Shown here piece after piece: positions 45,690-56,130 of a stretch of 64,000 nucleotides of DNA (position 1 is its first letter; every line of letters starts with the position of its first letter). Made by a program: the position numbers and the translations under genes. The notes under the pieces are model-generated. The model had not been told where the DNA came from. It was given only the letters and a program-made list of their open reading frames with translations, and did no database searches. This DNA comes from CAVZVZ01 sp963778895 (GTDB lineage: Bacteria; Actinomycetota; Acidimicrobiia; Acidimicrobiales; Acidimicrobilacustridaceae): positions 39,364-103,363 of the forward strand of contig CAVZVZ010000003.1 in NCBI GenBank assembly GCA_963778895.1, read 5' to 3'.

Positions 45690-46331
45690 GGTGGGACCCG
45701 GTTCACATCGCGAGCGCCTGGATAGATCTGATGAAGCGCCTTGGATACAAACGATTCGTCGCGCAAGGCGGCGATTGGGGTGCGCAGATCACCGATGTGA
45801 TTGGTGCGAAGGCACCTCCGGAGTCGCTCGGCATTCACTCCAACATGCCGGGCACGGCTCCGCCTGAGGTGGCCAAGGCGCTCGGGTCGGGAGGTCCGGC
45901 GCCAGCCGGTCTGTCCGCCAGGAAGCACGCGCGTTCGAGCAGTTGAGCTTCCTCTATACGAAGGGCATCGGCTACGCCACGGAGATGGCGTTGCGCCCGC
46001 AGACGTTGTACGGACTGGCGGTTTCGCCCATCGCCGTCGCGGCCTGGATGCTCGGCCATGACGCGCAAAGCTACGACGACATCGCGCAGGCCTTTGCGGG
46101 CAACCCCGTGGGCAACCTCACTCGAGACGAGGTGTTGGACAACATCATGCTCACCTGGGTGACGAACACAGGGATCTCTTCCGGCCGTCTCCATTGGGAG
46201 AACAAGCTCGGCTTCTTCGACATCAAGGGCGCCACCGTGCCCGCCGCCGTCACGGTCTTTCCCCGAGAGTTCGGCAAGAGCCAGAGCTCTTCACGACCGA
46301 GTTGCGGGCGGCGTTCAGGTCGCTGCGCTGA
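45690..46331 (+). pseudogene. Epoxide hydrolase, truncated and internally deleted
   Basis: Fragments match the epoxide hydrolase N-terminal family: IDLMKRLGYKRFVAQGGDWG (nucleophile Asp in GGDWGA), then after one extra base near 45,900 FLYTKGIGYATEMALRPQTL and LTRDEVLDNIMLTWVTNTGI, then FDIKGATVPAAVTVFPREF. The frame then jumps to PELFTTELRAAFRSLR and a stop at 46331. About 30-40 residues between the last two, where the catalytic His (a GGHFAAxE-type motif) should be, are absent. The first third of the protein is also missing. This is real loss, not only a frame error. Confidence 0.7.
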
Positions 46332-46364
46332 TAGCGCCACGATGAGGGCGCCCGAGGATGACGA

Positions 46365-46934
46365 TCACTCGGCTACGACGAGCTGTAGGAGGTCGGTGTC
46401 GCTTGAAGTCATCAGCCCATCCGTCTGCACCTTGACCCACACGTCGCCAGGACCTGACGGGTTGCCCACATAGTCCGTCGCGTTCCCGGGAGGAGTCAGG
46501 TTTGAGACGGCCACCTCGGTCTCGCCCATAGCGCGGGACGGATCGAGAACCACCCACTGCATCGTCGTCGGGTTGTAGATCGAGATCGTCTGGGTTTCCC
46601 CAAGGCCACAGCCGTGGCACTGAAGGGAGATCTTTCCCGCGTAGTTGATCCTCATGGCGCGCAGATCGCGGGGCACGTTGAGGAAATGGGCGTCCCACTC
46701 GGTCCGATAGTCGAAACCTCCACGGTACGACGAGGTCACCGAGTAGTAGACGTCGTCGTCGGCCGCGAGGTCCGCCGCGCGCGACGTGCTGCCTCCGACC
46801 CGGATGTACGTCTCGGCTGGAGAGGCGGCGCAGGCCGAAAGGAGCATTGCCACCGCGATCAGCGCGGGGCCCCCGAGCAGCCGCATCGAGCCCGCCCGGC
46901 GACGGATCTCACAAGGAAAACGTGACGGTCTCAT
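46365..46934 (-). CDS. Lipoprotein of unknown function
   Basis: 189 residues from ATG 46934 (AAGGATGGAC upstream). The signal is LLGGPALIAVAMLLSAC, with the Cys lipidated. The mature domain is beta-rich with a CHGCG motif (ISLQCHGCGLGETQTISIYN) and ends in LLQLVVAE. The CxxC pair could bind metal or form a disulfide. An internal ATG at 46886 would also keep the signal. It is divergent from the large cyclase/NB-ARC regulator with about 140 bp between. Confidence 0.7.
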   Translation of the reverse strand: MRPSRFPCEIRRRAGSMRLLGGPALIAVAMLLSACAASPAETYIRVGGSTSRAADLAADDDVYYSVTSSYRGGFDYRTEWDAHFLNVPRDLRAMRINYAGKISLQCHGCGLGETQTISIYNPTTMQWVVLDPSRAMGETEVAVSNLTPPGNATDYVGNPSGPGDVWVKVQTDGLMTSSDTDLLQLVVAE

Positions 46935-47076
46935 GGCGTCCATCCTTCGTTCGGCTCGGTGTCGATCACCTCGCCCCCCTAGGATGCGGATCCAACGGGG
47001 ACGCTTCATCAACCGAAAGACTGATGTTCACGACTTCATTCGTCGCCAGGATGGGGAGCATGGATAGGGCGCGGCA

Positions 47077-50000
47077 ATGACCGAGCATCCCCTGCCCGAG
47101 GGCGTGGTCACGTTCCTTCTCACCGACGTCGAGGAATCGACCCGGCATTGGGCCCGAAACGGTGCCGCCACAGACCTGACGCGACAACGGCACCTGATCG
47201 CGGAGTCCGTGGCTGCTCACGGGGGATGCCAACCGCTCGAACAGGGCGAAGGTGACTCGACCGTGTCGGTGTTCGTCAGCGCGAGCGGTGCCTTGGCCGC
47301 GGCGGTCGCCATGCAGCAGGCGCTGGCCAATGAGGCCTGGTCCGGCGACCCGGTGCGGGTGCGCATCGGAATCCATTCCGGTGAGGCCATGTTGATCGGC
47401 GGGCGAACCTACGGCGGCCAGGAGATCATCCGTTGTGCCCGACTTCGCGATTTGGGCCACGGAGGCCAGATACTCGCCTCGGCCGCTACGGCGATCCTCA
47501 CCCGGGACGCGCTTCCCGCCGATGTCGTCTTACGCGAGCTCTCGACTGTGCGACTCAAGGGTCTCGACCGACCAGAACACGCGTTCCAGCTGGAACATCC
47601 CGCCCTCCAACGAACGTTCCCCGCGCTGCTATCGGAGTCGACGGCGCTTGGACTACCGACCTTTCCGACGAGCTTCGTCGCCCGGCAAGCGGAGATCGGC
47701 CAGGTCTGCGAATTGCTCGAGGGGGCGCAGCTGGTCACCGTCACAGGAACCGGCGGGTCGGGAAAGACTCGACTGACCCACCAGGTCGCTCTCGCCCGCG
47801 CGACGGCATACCCCGATGGTGTGGTGTGGGTCGACCTGAGTCGCGTCACTGACGACGCGCGGGTCGCGTCGGAGGTTGCTGCGGCCTGCGGCCTCGCAGA
47901 ATCGCCCGGCGGTCTGGACCCTGCATCGATGGTCGAGCAGCATTTGAGCTCCAACGATCGCCTGGTCGTCCTCGACAATTGCGAGCACGTGCTCGATGGA
48001 GCATCGGCTCTCGCCGATGGTGTCCTGACCCGCCCGGGCCGTTCCGTGTTGCTGGCCACCAGCCGCGAGCCCCTCGGTGTGGCTGGGGAGACGGTGTGGC
48101 GGATCCCCTCGTTGGACGTTCCCCCGCAGTCGGCGTCCACCGAGGAGGCGCGCAAGGCGAGCGCGATCGTGCTGTTTTGCGACCGTGCCAATGCTGCCAA
48201 CCCAGGTTTCGTCGTGGACGGGGTCGGGTTGGCCAGCGTTGTTGCGATCTGCGGACGCCTCGACGGCATTCCACTCGCCATCGAGTTGGCGGCAGCCCGG
48301 CTACGCACGATGTCACTCGACGATCTGATGCACGGCTTGGACGACCGCTTCCGCGTCTTGACGGCTGGTCCGCGTTCGTTGGAGCGCCAACGGACCTTGC
48401 TGGCGTCGATCGACTGGAGCCATGACCTGTTGGACGACTCGGTGCGCCTGGCGTTTCGTCGGCTGTCGGTGTTCGTCGGAACCTTCACTCTCGACGATGC
48501 CGAGGCGGTGATTTCCGGCCAGGCGCTCCGTCGCGTCGAGGTGTTGAACCTCGTCACGTCGCTGGCGGACAAGAGTCTCCTGCAGTGTGTTCGCGATGGC
48601 TACGTGATGCTGGAGTCGGTTCGCTCCTACGCAGCGCAGAGGTGTTCCGACGCCGATGAGCTACAAGGCCTCCGCGATCGTCACTTCCAACACATGTGCG
48701 ACCTCGCGCGCGATTGGGCATTCGACTACCAGCTCCCGTCGGCGGCCTCGCTCGCGGCCGCACGCGCGCACGTTGCGGACCTTCGAGCCGCGTTGGAATG
48801 GGGTCAGATCGTCGATCGCGCTGCAGCGTCGTCATTGGTCGTCGCGTTGGGCAACGCCCTTGCCGTTGAGAACAGGTACGACGAGATCAACACGTTGGTG
48901 CAACGGGCCCTCACGGGCGTCCCAGAAGGATCCGTCGAGTGGTGCGAGCTGGTCGCGCCGTCGATGGAAGTCCTATCGATGGGTGGAGACTGGTGGAGAG
49001 AAGGGGCGTCGATCGCGCTGCAAGACCACGAGCAAGATCTCGACGCTCGCATACGACGTCGACTGCGTTCCGGACTTGCGCTTCCCGACCTCATGGCTGG
49101 CGTCCGCGGTGCAGCTGATCTCATCGCGGAACTGATCGCCGAAGCGCAGGCCGACCGCGACATGTCCTTCGCCGTTTCGAACAGCGTGAACGTCGCCTAC
49201 TACGCAGCTCACAACGGCGACCTACCGCGGGCCGAGACCTATCTCGCGTGGGCGGAACGGCACATGAACGACGAGCCCCGAATCACGAGATTGGGCCGAG
49301 GCGCGCGCATCATGGTCGCCGCCTACCGGTGTGACGTCCCTACGTTGTTGGATGCGATCGGAGAGACTCTCGCCGAACCCACCCTCGATCCCGCCGAGTC
49401 GATGGCGGCCATCATCGGCGCGGCATTCAGCGGCTCCCTCACGCTGATGCGAGCGTTGCACGACCGCATCCGACGACTGGAGTTCAGCGGAAACGTCGAG
49501 TTCGTTCCGGCCTGGATCGACCTCAACCTCTCGACTCTCGAGGGCGACCTCACGACCGCGAGATGCTCGATCGAGACCATCCTGAGCCAGTCGTTCGTCG
49601 CCTCCGTGCAAGCCATGGAGATGATCGCGGCGGATGTCGCCCTCGCATGTGGAGACCGCTCGGGCTCACGCGAACACTCCGAGCGAGCCCTCGCACTCAC
49701 CAAGGGGCTCGACTGCCCCTACGTCCTTGCGATGTCCACCCAGACCGCCGCCCAGCTCGACCGCCTCGACGGCGATGTCAAACATGCACTCGAACGCGCG
49801 CATGTCGCGCTCGACATCACGTCTGATCACGAGCTGCTATCGAGTCAGGTGAGCGTGCTGGAGAATATCGGGCTCATCATGGTGGACGCGGGTCAGTCGG
49901 ACGATGCGGCGCGACTACTCGGCGCCTGCGCGGCGTTTCGCCGTCAGACTGGATTCGTCTTTCGGGTGCCGTATCTCACCCCGATGATCGAAGATGCCGT

Positions 50001-50310
50001 TGCTGGTCTCGACGCCAGACATTGGGACGAAGGCGCGACCCTCTCCCTCGAGGGCGCAGTCGACCACGCCCGTCGACGGCGAGGGGCTCGGGGTCGACCG
50101 TTGGCCGGGTGGGACTCGTTGACACCCGCCGAGGAGAAAGTGGTCGCCCTCGTCGCCGACGGACTGTCGAACCAAGAGGTCGCCGACTCGCTGTTCGTGA
50201 CCCTGGCGACGGTCAAGTCCCACCTCACGCACGTCTTTCAGAAGCTCGACCTTCGCAGTCGGGCACAGCTGGTGAACACAGTACGAACGAGGGAGTCACA
50301 ACGCTCTTGA
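47077..50310 (+). CDS. Class III nucleotide cyclase / NB-ARC ATPase / LuxR regulator
   Basis: A 1077-residue signalling protein in one clean frame. Residues about 10-170 form a class III cyclase domain (VTFLLTDVEESTRHWARNGA with the first metal Asp; EQGEGDSTVSVF with the second; VRIGIHSGEAML). Residues about 190-470 form a STAND/NB-ARC ATPase: Walker A TGTGGSGKTRLT, Walker B RLVVLDNCEHVLDG, and GIPLAIELAAARL. A TPR-like helical array runs to about 990. The end is a LuxR helix-turn-helix (LTPAEEKVVALVADGLSNQE, then LATVKSHLTHVFQKL). The layout suggests a ligand-triggered ATP switch controlling transcription; the cyclase domain may be catalytic or only a sensor. Target genes are unknown; nearby propeller genes are candidates. 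Confidence 0.9.
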   Translation: MTEHPLPEGVVTFLLTDVEESTRHWARNGAATDLTRQRHLIAESVAAHGGCQPLEQGEGDSTVSVFVSASGALAAAVAMQQALANEAWSGDPVRVRIGIHSGEAMLIGGRTYGGQEIIRCARLRDLGHGGQILASAATAILTRDALPADVVLRELSTVRLKGLDRPEHAFQLEHPALQRTFPALLSESTALGLPTFPTSFVARQAEIGQVCELLEGAQLVTVTGTGGSGKTRLTHQVALARATAYPDGVVWVDLSRVTDDARVASEVAAACGLAESPGGLDPASMVEQHLSSNDRLVVLDNCEHVLDGASALADGVLTRPGRSVLLATSREPLGVAGETVWRIPSLDVPPQSASTEEARKASAIVLFCDRANAANPGFVVDGVGLASVVAICGRLDGIPLAIELAAARLRTMSLDDLMHGLDDRFRVLTAGPRSLERQRTLLASIDWSHDLLDDSVRLAFRRLSVFVGTFTLDDAEAVISGQALRRVEVLNLVTSLADKSLLQCVRDGYVMLESVRSYAAQRCSDADELQGLRDRHFQHMCDLARDWAFDYQLPSAASLAAARAHVADLRAALEWGQIVDRAAASSLVVALGNALAVENRYDEINTLVQRALTGVPEGSVEWCELVAPSMEVLSMGGDWWREGASIALQDHEQDLDARIRRRLRSGLALPDLMAGVRGAADLIAELIAEAQADRDMSFAVSNSVNVAYYAAHNGDLPRAETYLAWAERHMNDEPRITRLGRGARIMVAAYRCDVPTLLDAIGETLAEPTLDPAESMAAIIGAAFSGSLTLMRALHDRIRRLEFSGNVEFVPAWIDLNLSTLEGDLTTARCSIETILSQSFVASVQAMEMIAADVALACGDRSGSREHSERALALTKGLDCPYVLAMSTQTAAQLDRLDGDVKHALERAHVALDITSDHELLSSQVSVLENIGLIMVDAGQSDDAARLLGACAAFRRQTGFVFRVPYLTPMIEDAVAGLDARHWDEGATLSLEGAVDHARRRRGARGRPLAGWDSLTPAEEKVVALVADGLSNQEVADSLFVTLATVKSHLTHVFQKLDLRSRAQLVNTVRTRESQRS

Positions 50311-50332
50311 AGGAGCAGACCCCGCCCCCTTG

Positions 50333-50419
50333 TGGAAGCCACCGAGGTACCGCGGCACCGAGGTCTGTGTCGTCAGCTCGTTCGCCTACGTCGCCGAGGC
50401 CACCGGTCGGGTCGCAGAC
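50333..50419 (+). repeat. 87-bp direct repeat, left copy
   Basis: Matches 52648-52737 at roughly 80 percent, with shared blocks GTCAGCTCGTT, CGCCGAGGCCAC and GGTCGGGTCGCAGAC. The two copies flank the degenerate propeller gene. Confidence 0.65.
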
Positions 50420-50445
50420 TTCTCGTCGAGCAGGTGCGCGGCGCG

Positions 50446-52640
50446 GATGGCCAGGTAACGATCTACCACGGCGGCATCAGCACCCGGGCGGGATCGCGGC
50501 CGGACCCGACGGCGCCTGTGGTTCACCAACTAGGGCAACAACTCGATCGGGCGGATCACGACCACCGGGACGGTCACCAACTACACCGGCACCGGCATCA
50601 GCGACCCGGACGGGATCGCGGCCGGGCCCGACGGCGCGCTGTGGTTCACCAACTCGGGCAACAACTCGATCGGGCGGATCACCACCGCCGGGACGGTCAC
50701 CAACTACACCGGCACCGGCATCAGCGGCCCGATCGGGATCACGGCCGGGCCCGACGGCGCGCTGTGGTTCACCAACTACGGCAACAACTCGATCGGGCGG
50801 ATCACCACCACCGGGACCGTCACCAACTACACCGGCACCGGCATCAGCCAGCCCGGCCGGGATCACGGCCGGACCCGACGGCGCGCTGTGGTTCACCAAC
50901 CCGGGCAACAACTCGATCGGGCGGATCACCACCACCGGGACGGTCACCAACTACACCGGCACCGGCATCAGCGACCCGGCCGGGATCACGGCCGGACCCG
51001 ACGGCGCCCTGTGGTTCACCAACCCGAGCGACAACTCGATCGGGCGGATCACCACCACCGGGACGGTCACCAACTACACCGGCACCGGCATCAGCGACCC
51101 GGCCGGGATCACGCGCCGGACCCGACGGCGCGCTGTGGTTCACCAACTCACGACGACAACTCGATCGGGCGGATCACCACCGCCGGGACCGTCACCAACT
51201 ACACCGACACCGGCATCAGCGGCCCGACCGGGATCGCGGCCGGACCCGACGGCGCCCTGTGGTTCACCAACCAGGGCAACAACTCGATCGGGCGGATCAC
51301 CACCACCGGGACGGTCACCAACTACACCGGCACCGGCATCAGCAGCCCGGACGGCGATCACGGCCGGCCCCGACGGCGCCCTGTGGTTCACCAACCAGGG
51401 CAACAACTCGATCGGGCGGATCACCACCACCGGGACGGTCACCAACTACACCGGCACCGGCATCAGCGACCCGGCCGGGATCACGGCCGGACCCGACGGC
51501 GCCCTGTGGTTCACCAACTCCGGCAACAACTCGATCGGGCGGATCACCACCACCGGGACGGTCACCAACTACACCGGCACCGGCATCAGCGACCCGGCCG
51601 GGATCACGGCCGGACCCGACGGCGCCTGTGGTTCACCAACCAGGGCAACAACTCGATCGGGCGCATCACCACCACCGGGACGGTCACCAACTACACCGAC
51701 ACCGGCATCAGCAGCCCGACCGGGATCGCGGCCGGACCCGACGGCGCGCTGTGGTTCACCAACCGGGCAGCGTCACTACAGCTCGATCGGGCGCATCACC
51801 ACCACGGGGACCGTCACCAACTACACCGGCGCCGGCATCAGCCAGCCCCGGGCGGGATCACGGCCGGGCCCGACGGCGCCCTGTGGTTCACCAACGTGGT
51901 ACGACGACTCGATCGGGCGCATCACCACCGCCGGGACGATCACCAACTACACCGGCACCGGCATCAGCCACCCGAACGCGATCGCGGCCGGACCCGACGG
52001 CGCCCTGTGGTTCACCAACTCACGGCAACGACTCGATCGGGCGGATCACCACCGCCGGGACGGTCACCAACTACACCGACGCCGGCATCGGCAGCCCGGC
52101 GCGGGATCGCGGCCGGACCCGACGGCGCCCTGTGGTTCACCAACTCCTGCGACCAGCTCGATCGGGCGGATCACGGCCGTAGCAGTCACGCCGGTGATCG
52201 TGCCCGGCGCGGCGACGATGGCCGAGGGCAACTCCGGGAAGCGGACGTTGAACGTTCCAGTCTCGCTGTCGTTTGCCAGCCCGCTGCCCGTCACCGCGCA
52301 TTGGACCACCGCGAACTCCACGGCGACCGCGCCAAGCGACTACGCCGCATCGTCAGGGACCGTGACATTCGCGCCGGGAGAAACCACCACGACCGTGCCC
52401 ATCACCATCAAAGGCGACACCGCCATCGAACCGAACGAGGCGCTGCTGGTCGCATTCAGCGCGGCGACGAACGCGACAATCGGCGGCTTCTACGGCCTCG
52501 GCGTCGGCCTGATCACTGACGACGACGTCGGCGCGGTCACCACCCACTGGACCAACAGCGAAGCTACCGCGAGTCCTGCAGTCAGCCGCCTATCTCAACC
52601 AGACACCCGCAGAACTCCAGAAGACGGGCGTGCAGGTGCT
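50446..52640 (+). pseudogene. Vgb-like 14-blade propeller with Calx-beta, no signal peptide, many frame breaks
   Basis: From GQVTIYHGGIST at about 50,446 come 14 blade repeats of 123 bp with very similar DNA (core GPDGALWFTNxGNNSIGRIT). A Calx-beta domain follows (AATMAEGNSGKRTLNVPVSL, FAPGETTTTVPITIKGDTAI) and then the first C-terminal helical repeat (SAAYLNQTPAELQKTGVQVL), where similarity to the 42.6 kb protein stops. The N-terminal signal peptide and the second helical repeat are missing. About a dozen single-base insertions and two deletions (near 50,510 and 51,625) break the frame, usually at variable spots between conserved blade blocks. Truncation at both ends makes it a pseudogene even if some indels are sequencing errors. 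Confidence 0.75.
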
Positions 52641-52647
52641 CCCTGGA

Positions 52648-52737
52648 TGGAACGCCACCGATGCACCGCGGCAGCCGAGAGATCTCGGGCGTCAGCTCGT
52701 TGCCTACGGCGCCGAGGCCACAGGTCGGGTCGCAGAC
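52648..52737 (+). repeat. 87-bp direct repeat, right copy
   Basis: Counterpart of 50333-50419, sitting exactly between the end of propeller homology (about 52,640) and the start of the truncated cyclase copy (52,738). Confidence 0.65.
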
Positions 52738-53353
52738 CATCGGCGATCGGTTCGCCGGCCGTGATGCCGATACTCACGTGCAGCGGGGTGTCGTCGTTCC
52801 AGCGTTCCGATCGGCCAGCGCGCGCTGCATGGCAATTCCGGACGCGACCGCGGCCGCGACGGAGTTGAACGAGGCCATGATGCCGTCACCGGTGTGCTTC
52901 ACCTCACGGCCATCGTGGGCTTCGAGCTCGGAGCGAACGATCGCGTCGTGCTGACGCAACAGCACCATGTGACCGTCATCGCCGAAGCTCGTTCGTCTGC
53001 GACACGGACCCACACACGTCAGTGAACATGATCGCCCGCAGGGCCGACGCCGAGTAGGCGGTACCGACCGGATGCGAGGGTCGTGCGCCGAGCAATGCGT
53101 TCAAGGGGATGTTCGGGTCGATCTCGACGATCACGCTGGCGATCTCGCCGTGAGCCTCTTTGTGCACTGCCTCCAGCGAATCGCGGTCGGGTCCTTCGGC
53201 CAGACAGAACACAGATCCGGTGTCTGGATCGAACCAGTAGGTGTGGTAGCAAACCCCGTACTTGTCCTGTACGCCCACATCGGCGCTGTGGGCATTCGCC
53301 AGGCCTTCTGGGGTGAGCCCGGGCAAATCATGACGATCCAGGAAGAGCGGCAC
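52738..53353 (-). pseudogene. Truncated copy of the DUF4242-cyclase gene
   Basis: Begins at GTG 53353 with PLFLDRHDLPGLTPEGLANA, then the DUF4242 part and the cyclase Asp in IMFTDVCGSVSQTNEL. One extra base near 52,985 shifts the frame; it resumes with DDGHMVLLRQHDAIVRSELE and KHTGDGIMASFNSVAAAVAS. Homology ends at about 52,738, after VSIGITAGEPI, so the last 67 or so residues of the intact gene at 58567-59379 are missing. It also has a 2-bp difference near 52,800. Confidence 0.85.
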
Positions 53354-53419
53354 GAACCGCTACGGTAGCCGGGACGGCTGTATCGGCGTAGCGCGATGCT
53401 GGGTCGGCTACCGAAGTCC
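52738..53419. repeat. Segmental duplication, copy A
   Basis: About 680 bp nearly identical to 58768-59444, in the same orientation. It includes the 5' two thirds of the DUF4242-cyclase gene and its upstream region. Confidence 0.9.
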
Positions 53420-53492
53420 GAAGCCGACCTCACGACCGACGACGCGCCACCGTGTCACAGCGACTGTGGTTCAAAGCCACTAGAACGTTGTC

Positions 53493-56130
53493 ATGGCGAT
53501 GGGCGGCGCGACTTCGAGGGTGATCCGGACACCCGATCAGCGGTTGCGGGTGTTCGTGAGCTCGACACTCGGGGAGCTGGCTCCTGAACGCGCGACGGTT
53601 CGCCAGGCGATCGAGCGGCTCCATCTGATTCCGGTCATGTTCGAGCTCGGCGCCCGTCCCCATCCGCCCGCGCAGCTCTATCGCGCCTATCTGGACCAGA
53701 GCCAGGTGTTCATCGGGATCTACTGGCAGCGGTATGGCTGGGTGGCTCCGGACGAGACCGTGTCCGGGCTCGAGGATGAGTTCCTCTTGTCGTCGGGGAT
53801 GCCGCGGCTCATGTACATCAAGGAGCCTTCGAGCCAGCGCGAAGAGCGACTGACAGAGCTGATCGCTCGCTTTGCCGACAAACCGGACTCCTCGTACCGG
53901 CATTTCGCCACCTCCGAGGAGTTGGGCGAGCTGGTCGAAGGCGATCTGGCCATTCTGCTCAGCGAGCGATTCGAGGCCAGCAATGACGGCAGCCTCGTCG
54001 CCGCCCACACCCCGCTGCGCAGCGCACCCCCGGCACTCCCCGTTCCCCTGACGCCGACCATCGGTAGGGATCCCGAGATCGAGTCGTTGGCGGAGTTGGC
54101 TCGCTCTGGCACGCGCCTGATCACGATCACGGGGGTCGGAGGCGTCGGCAAGACACGTGTGGCGACCGCGGTTGCGGGTGAGCTGTACGACCACTTCGAC
54201 GAAGTCCGCATCGTGCGACTCGCGGATGTCGTGGATCCTGCGCTCGTGACGGCAACGATCGCGACCGCGATCGGGGCGCAGGTCGAGAACATGCAGTCGG
54301 CGCTCGATGCGGTCGCCGGGGCGCTCGCCGACGATCACGTCCTGCTCGTGCTCGACAACCTCGAGCAGGTCGTGGCGTCCGGACCCGAGCTGGCGATGCT
54401 CCTCGACCGCTGCCCCCGTCTTCATCTACTGATAACGAGCCGTCACGTGATCCGGCTGCGGGGGGAACACGAGTACCCGCTGGCTCCGCTCGCGGTGCCG
54501 GAACCCGTGACGGTGGACGATGTCGACACCGTCGACGATCTCCGCTCCGAGCCCGCCGTCGCGCTCTTCGTCGAGCACGCAACGGCCGCGAAGCCGACGT
54601 TCCGGCTCGACGCGACCAACGCCGGTGCGGTGGCCGAGCTCTGCCGCCGGCTCGATGGCCTACCGCTGGCCATCGAGCTGGTCGCCGCCCACGTTCGGCT
54701 CCTTCCTCCGGAGACCCTTCTCGATCGTCTGGGTGACCGGATCGATCTGCCGTCGAGTGGAAGCGTCGACCTACCCGATCGGCAGCGCACCCTGCGTGCG
54801 ACCCTCGACTGGAGTCACCGGCTGCTCGACGCGAGGGAGCAGGCGCTCTTCGCCCGCGTCGCCGTGTTCACCGGGGGTGCGTCGCTCGACGCGGTGGAGG
54901 CGATCTGCGGGGGCGAGTCGGTTGGCGACGTGCTCGAGACCCTCTCGTCTCTGCTCGAGAAGAGCCTCGTGGTGATCATGGAGGACCCGCTCGGCGGTCC
55001 GCGGATCGCCATGTTGCAGACGGTCCGGGCTTACGCGTGGGAGCGACTCGAGGCCCGGCAAGAGTTCGCGGAGACTCGCGATCGCCATGCGGACTGGTTC
55101 CTGAACCTCGTCCTTTGCTGTGACCCGGCTCATCAGCCCGCACGCGACCGCGCGGTGGCCCGAACTCGATCGTGAGCTACCCAACGTGCGCGCGGCCATC
55201 GCGTGGCGTGCTGAACAGGGCGACGACGCCGCGCTCAGCCGCTTCGCGACGTCGCTGTGGATCTGGTACTGGTTGACGGGACGGATGTCCGAAGGGCGGG
55301 CATGGATCGAGAGTCTCGCCCCTCGCCTCGAACCGACCGGTGGCGTCCTCGACGACGAGGTCGCGGCGTGCTTCAACGAGGCGCTCGGAGCGGTCCGCTT
55401 CTCACTCGGCGACCACAGCGGCGCCGAGGTGCTGCTCCGGCGTGCGCTCGACATCTACAACGCCAGTGGCGATCTCGAAGGCTCGGTCGTCGCCTCGTGC
55501 ATGCTGGCCAGCATCGTTTCGGTCGGCGACGACACCTCCGAAGGAATCGAACTCGCCACGGCTGCTGTGGCCGGGGCCCGGGCGGAGGGACTCGACTGGG
55601 GGCTCGCTTACACGCTGGCCGTCCTCGGAGGAATACTCCACCGGCACGAGTCCGGTGAGCGAGGCCGCGCCCTTCAGCTCGAGGGGTTGGAGGCGGCGCG
55701 GGAGGTCGGCGAACCGATTCTCGTCGGCCATATCCTCAACCAGATCGCGGTCGGAGCGCTCACCGACGGCGACCTCGACCGGGCGCGCGCGGTTCTTGTC
55801 GAAGCGGCCGACTACTGGCGGAAGACACGACACATGGAAGGGACGGTCTTCTGCCTCGAGATCACTGCAGCACTCGAGTTCGCCGACGGGCACGCCCGTC
55901 CCGCGGCCGTTCTCGTCGGCGCGGCCGATGCCATTCGCGAGCGTCTCGAGATCTCGGTGTGGCCAGTGCTGAAGGCCAGGCGTGCCGAACTCATTGCCTT
56001 GTTGGCCGACACGCTCGGACCCGACGAGAATGCCGCGGCACTCGCCGAGGGCCGCACCTCTGATCCCTTCGCGCTCCTACCTAGCTGGGAGCTGAGCTCC
56101 GGTGTCCCGGACGGTTCGAGTGCGGTTTGA
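53493..56130 (+). CDS. DUF4062 / NB-ARC ATPase / TPR protein (one frameshift)
   Basis: About 878 residues. Residues 15-110 are a DUF4062 domain (RLRVFVSSTLGELAPERATV; QSQVFIGIYWQRYGWVAPDE). A STAND ATPase follows: Walker A ITGVGGVGKTRVATAV near residue 212, Walker B HVLLVLDNLEQVV, and GLPLAIELVAAHVRLLPPET. The C-terminal part is TPR-like (LGDHSGAEVLLRRALDIYNA; GDLDRARAVLVEAADYWRKT). Near 55,150 one extra base moves the frame, with ARWPELDRELPNVRAAIAWR continuing the fold on the other side. DUF4062 is a TIR-like effector or adaptor domain, also found on animal NACHT proteins, so a defence or signalling switch is plausible. No LuxR domain is present. Confidence 0.83.
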
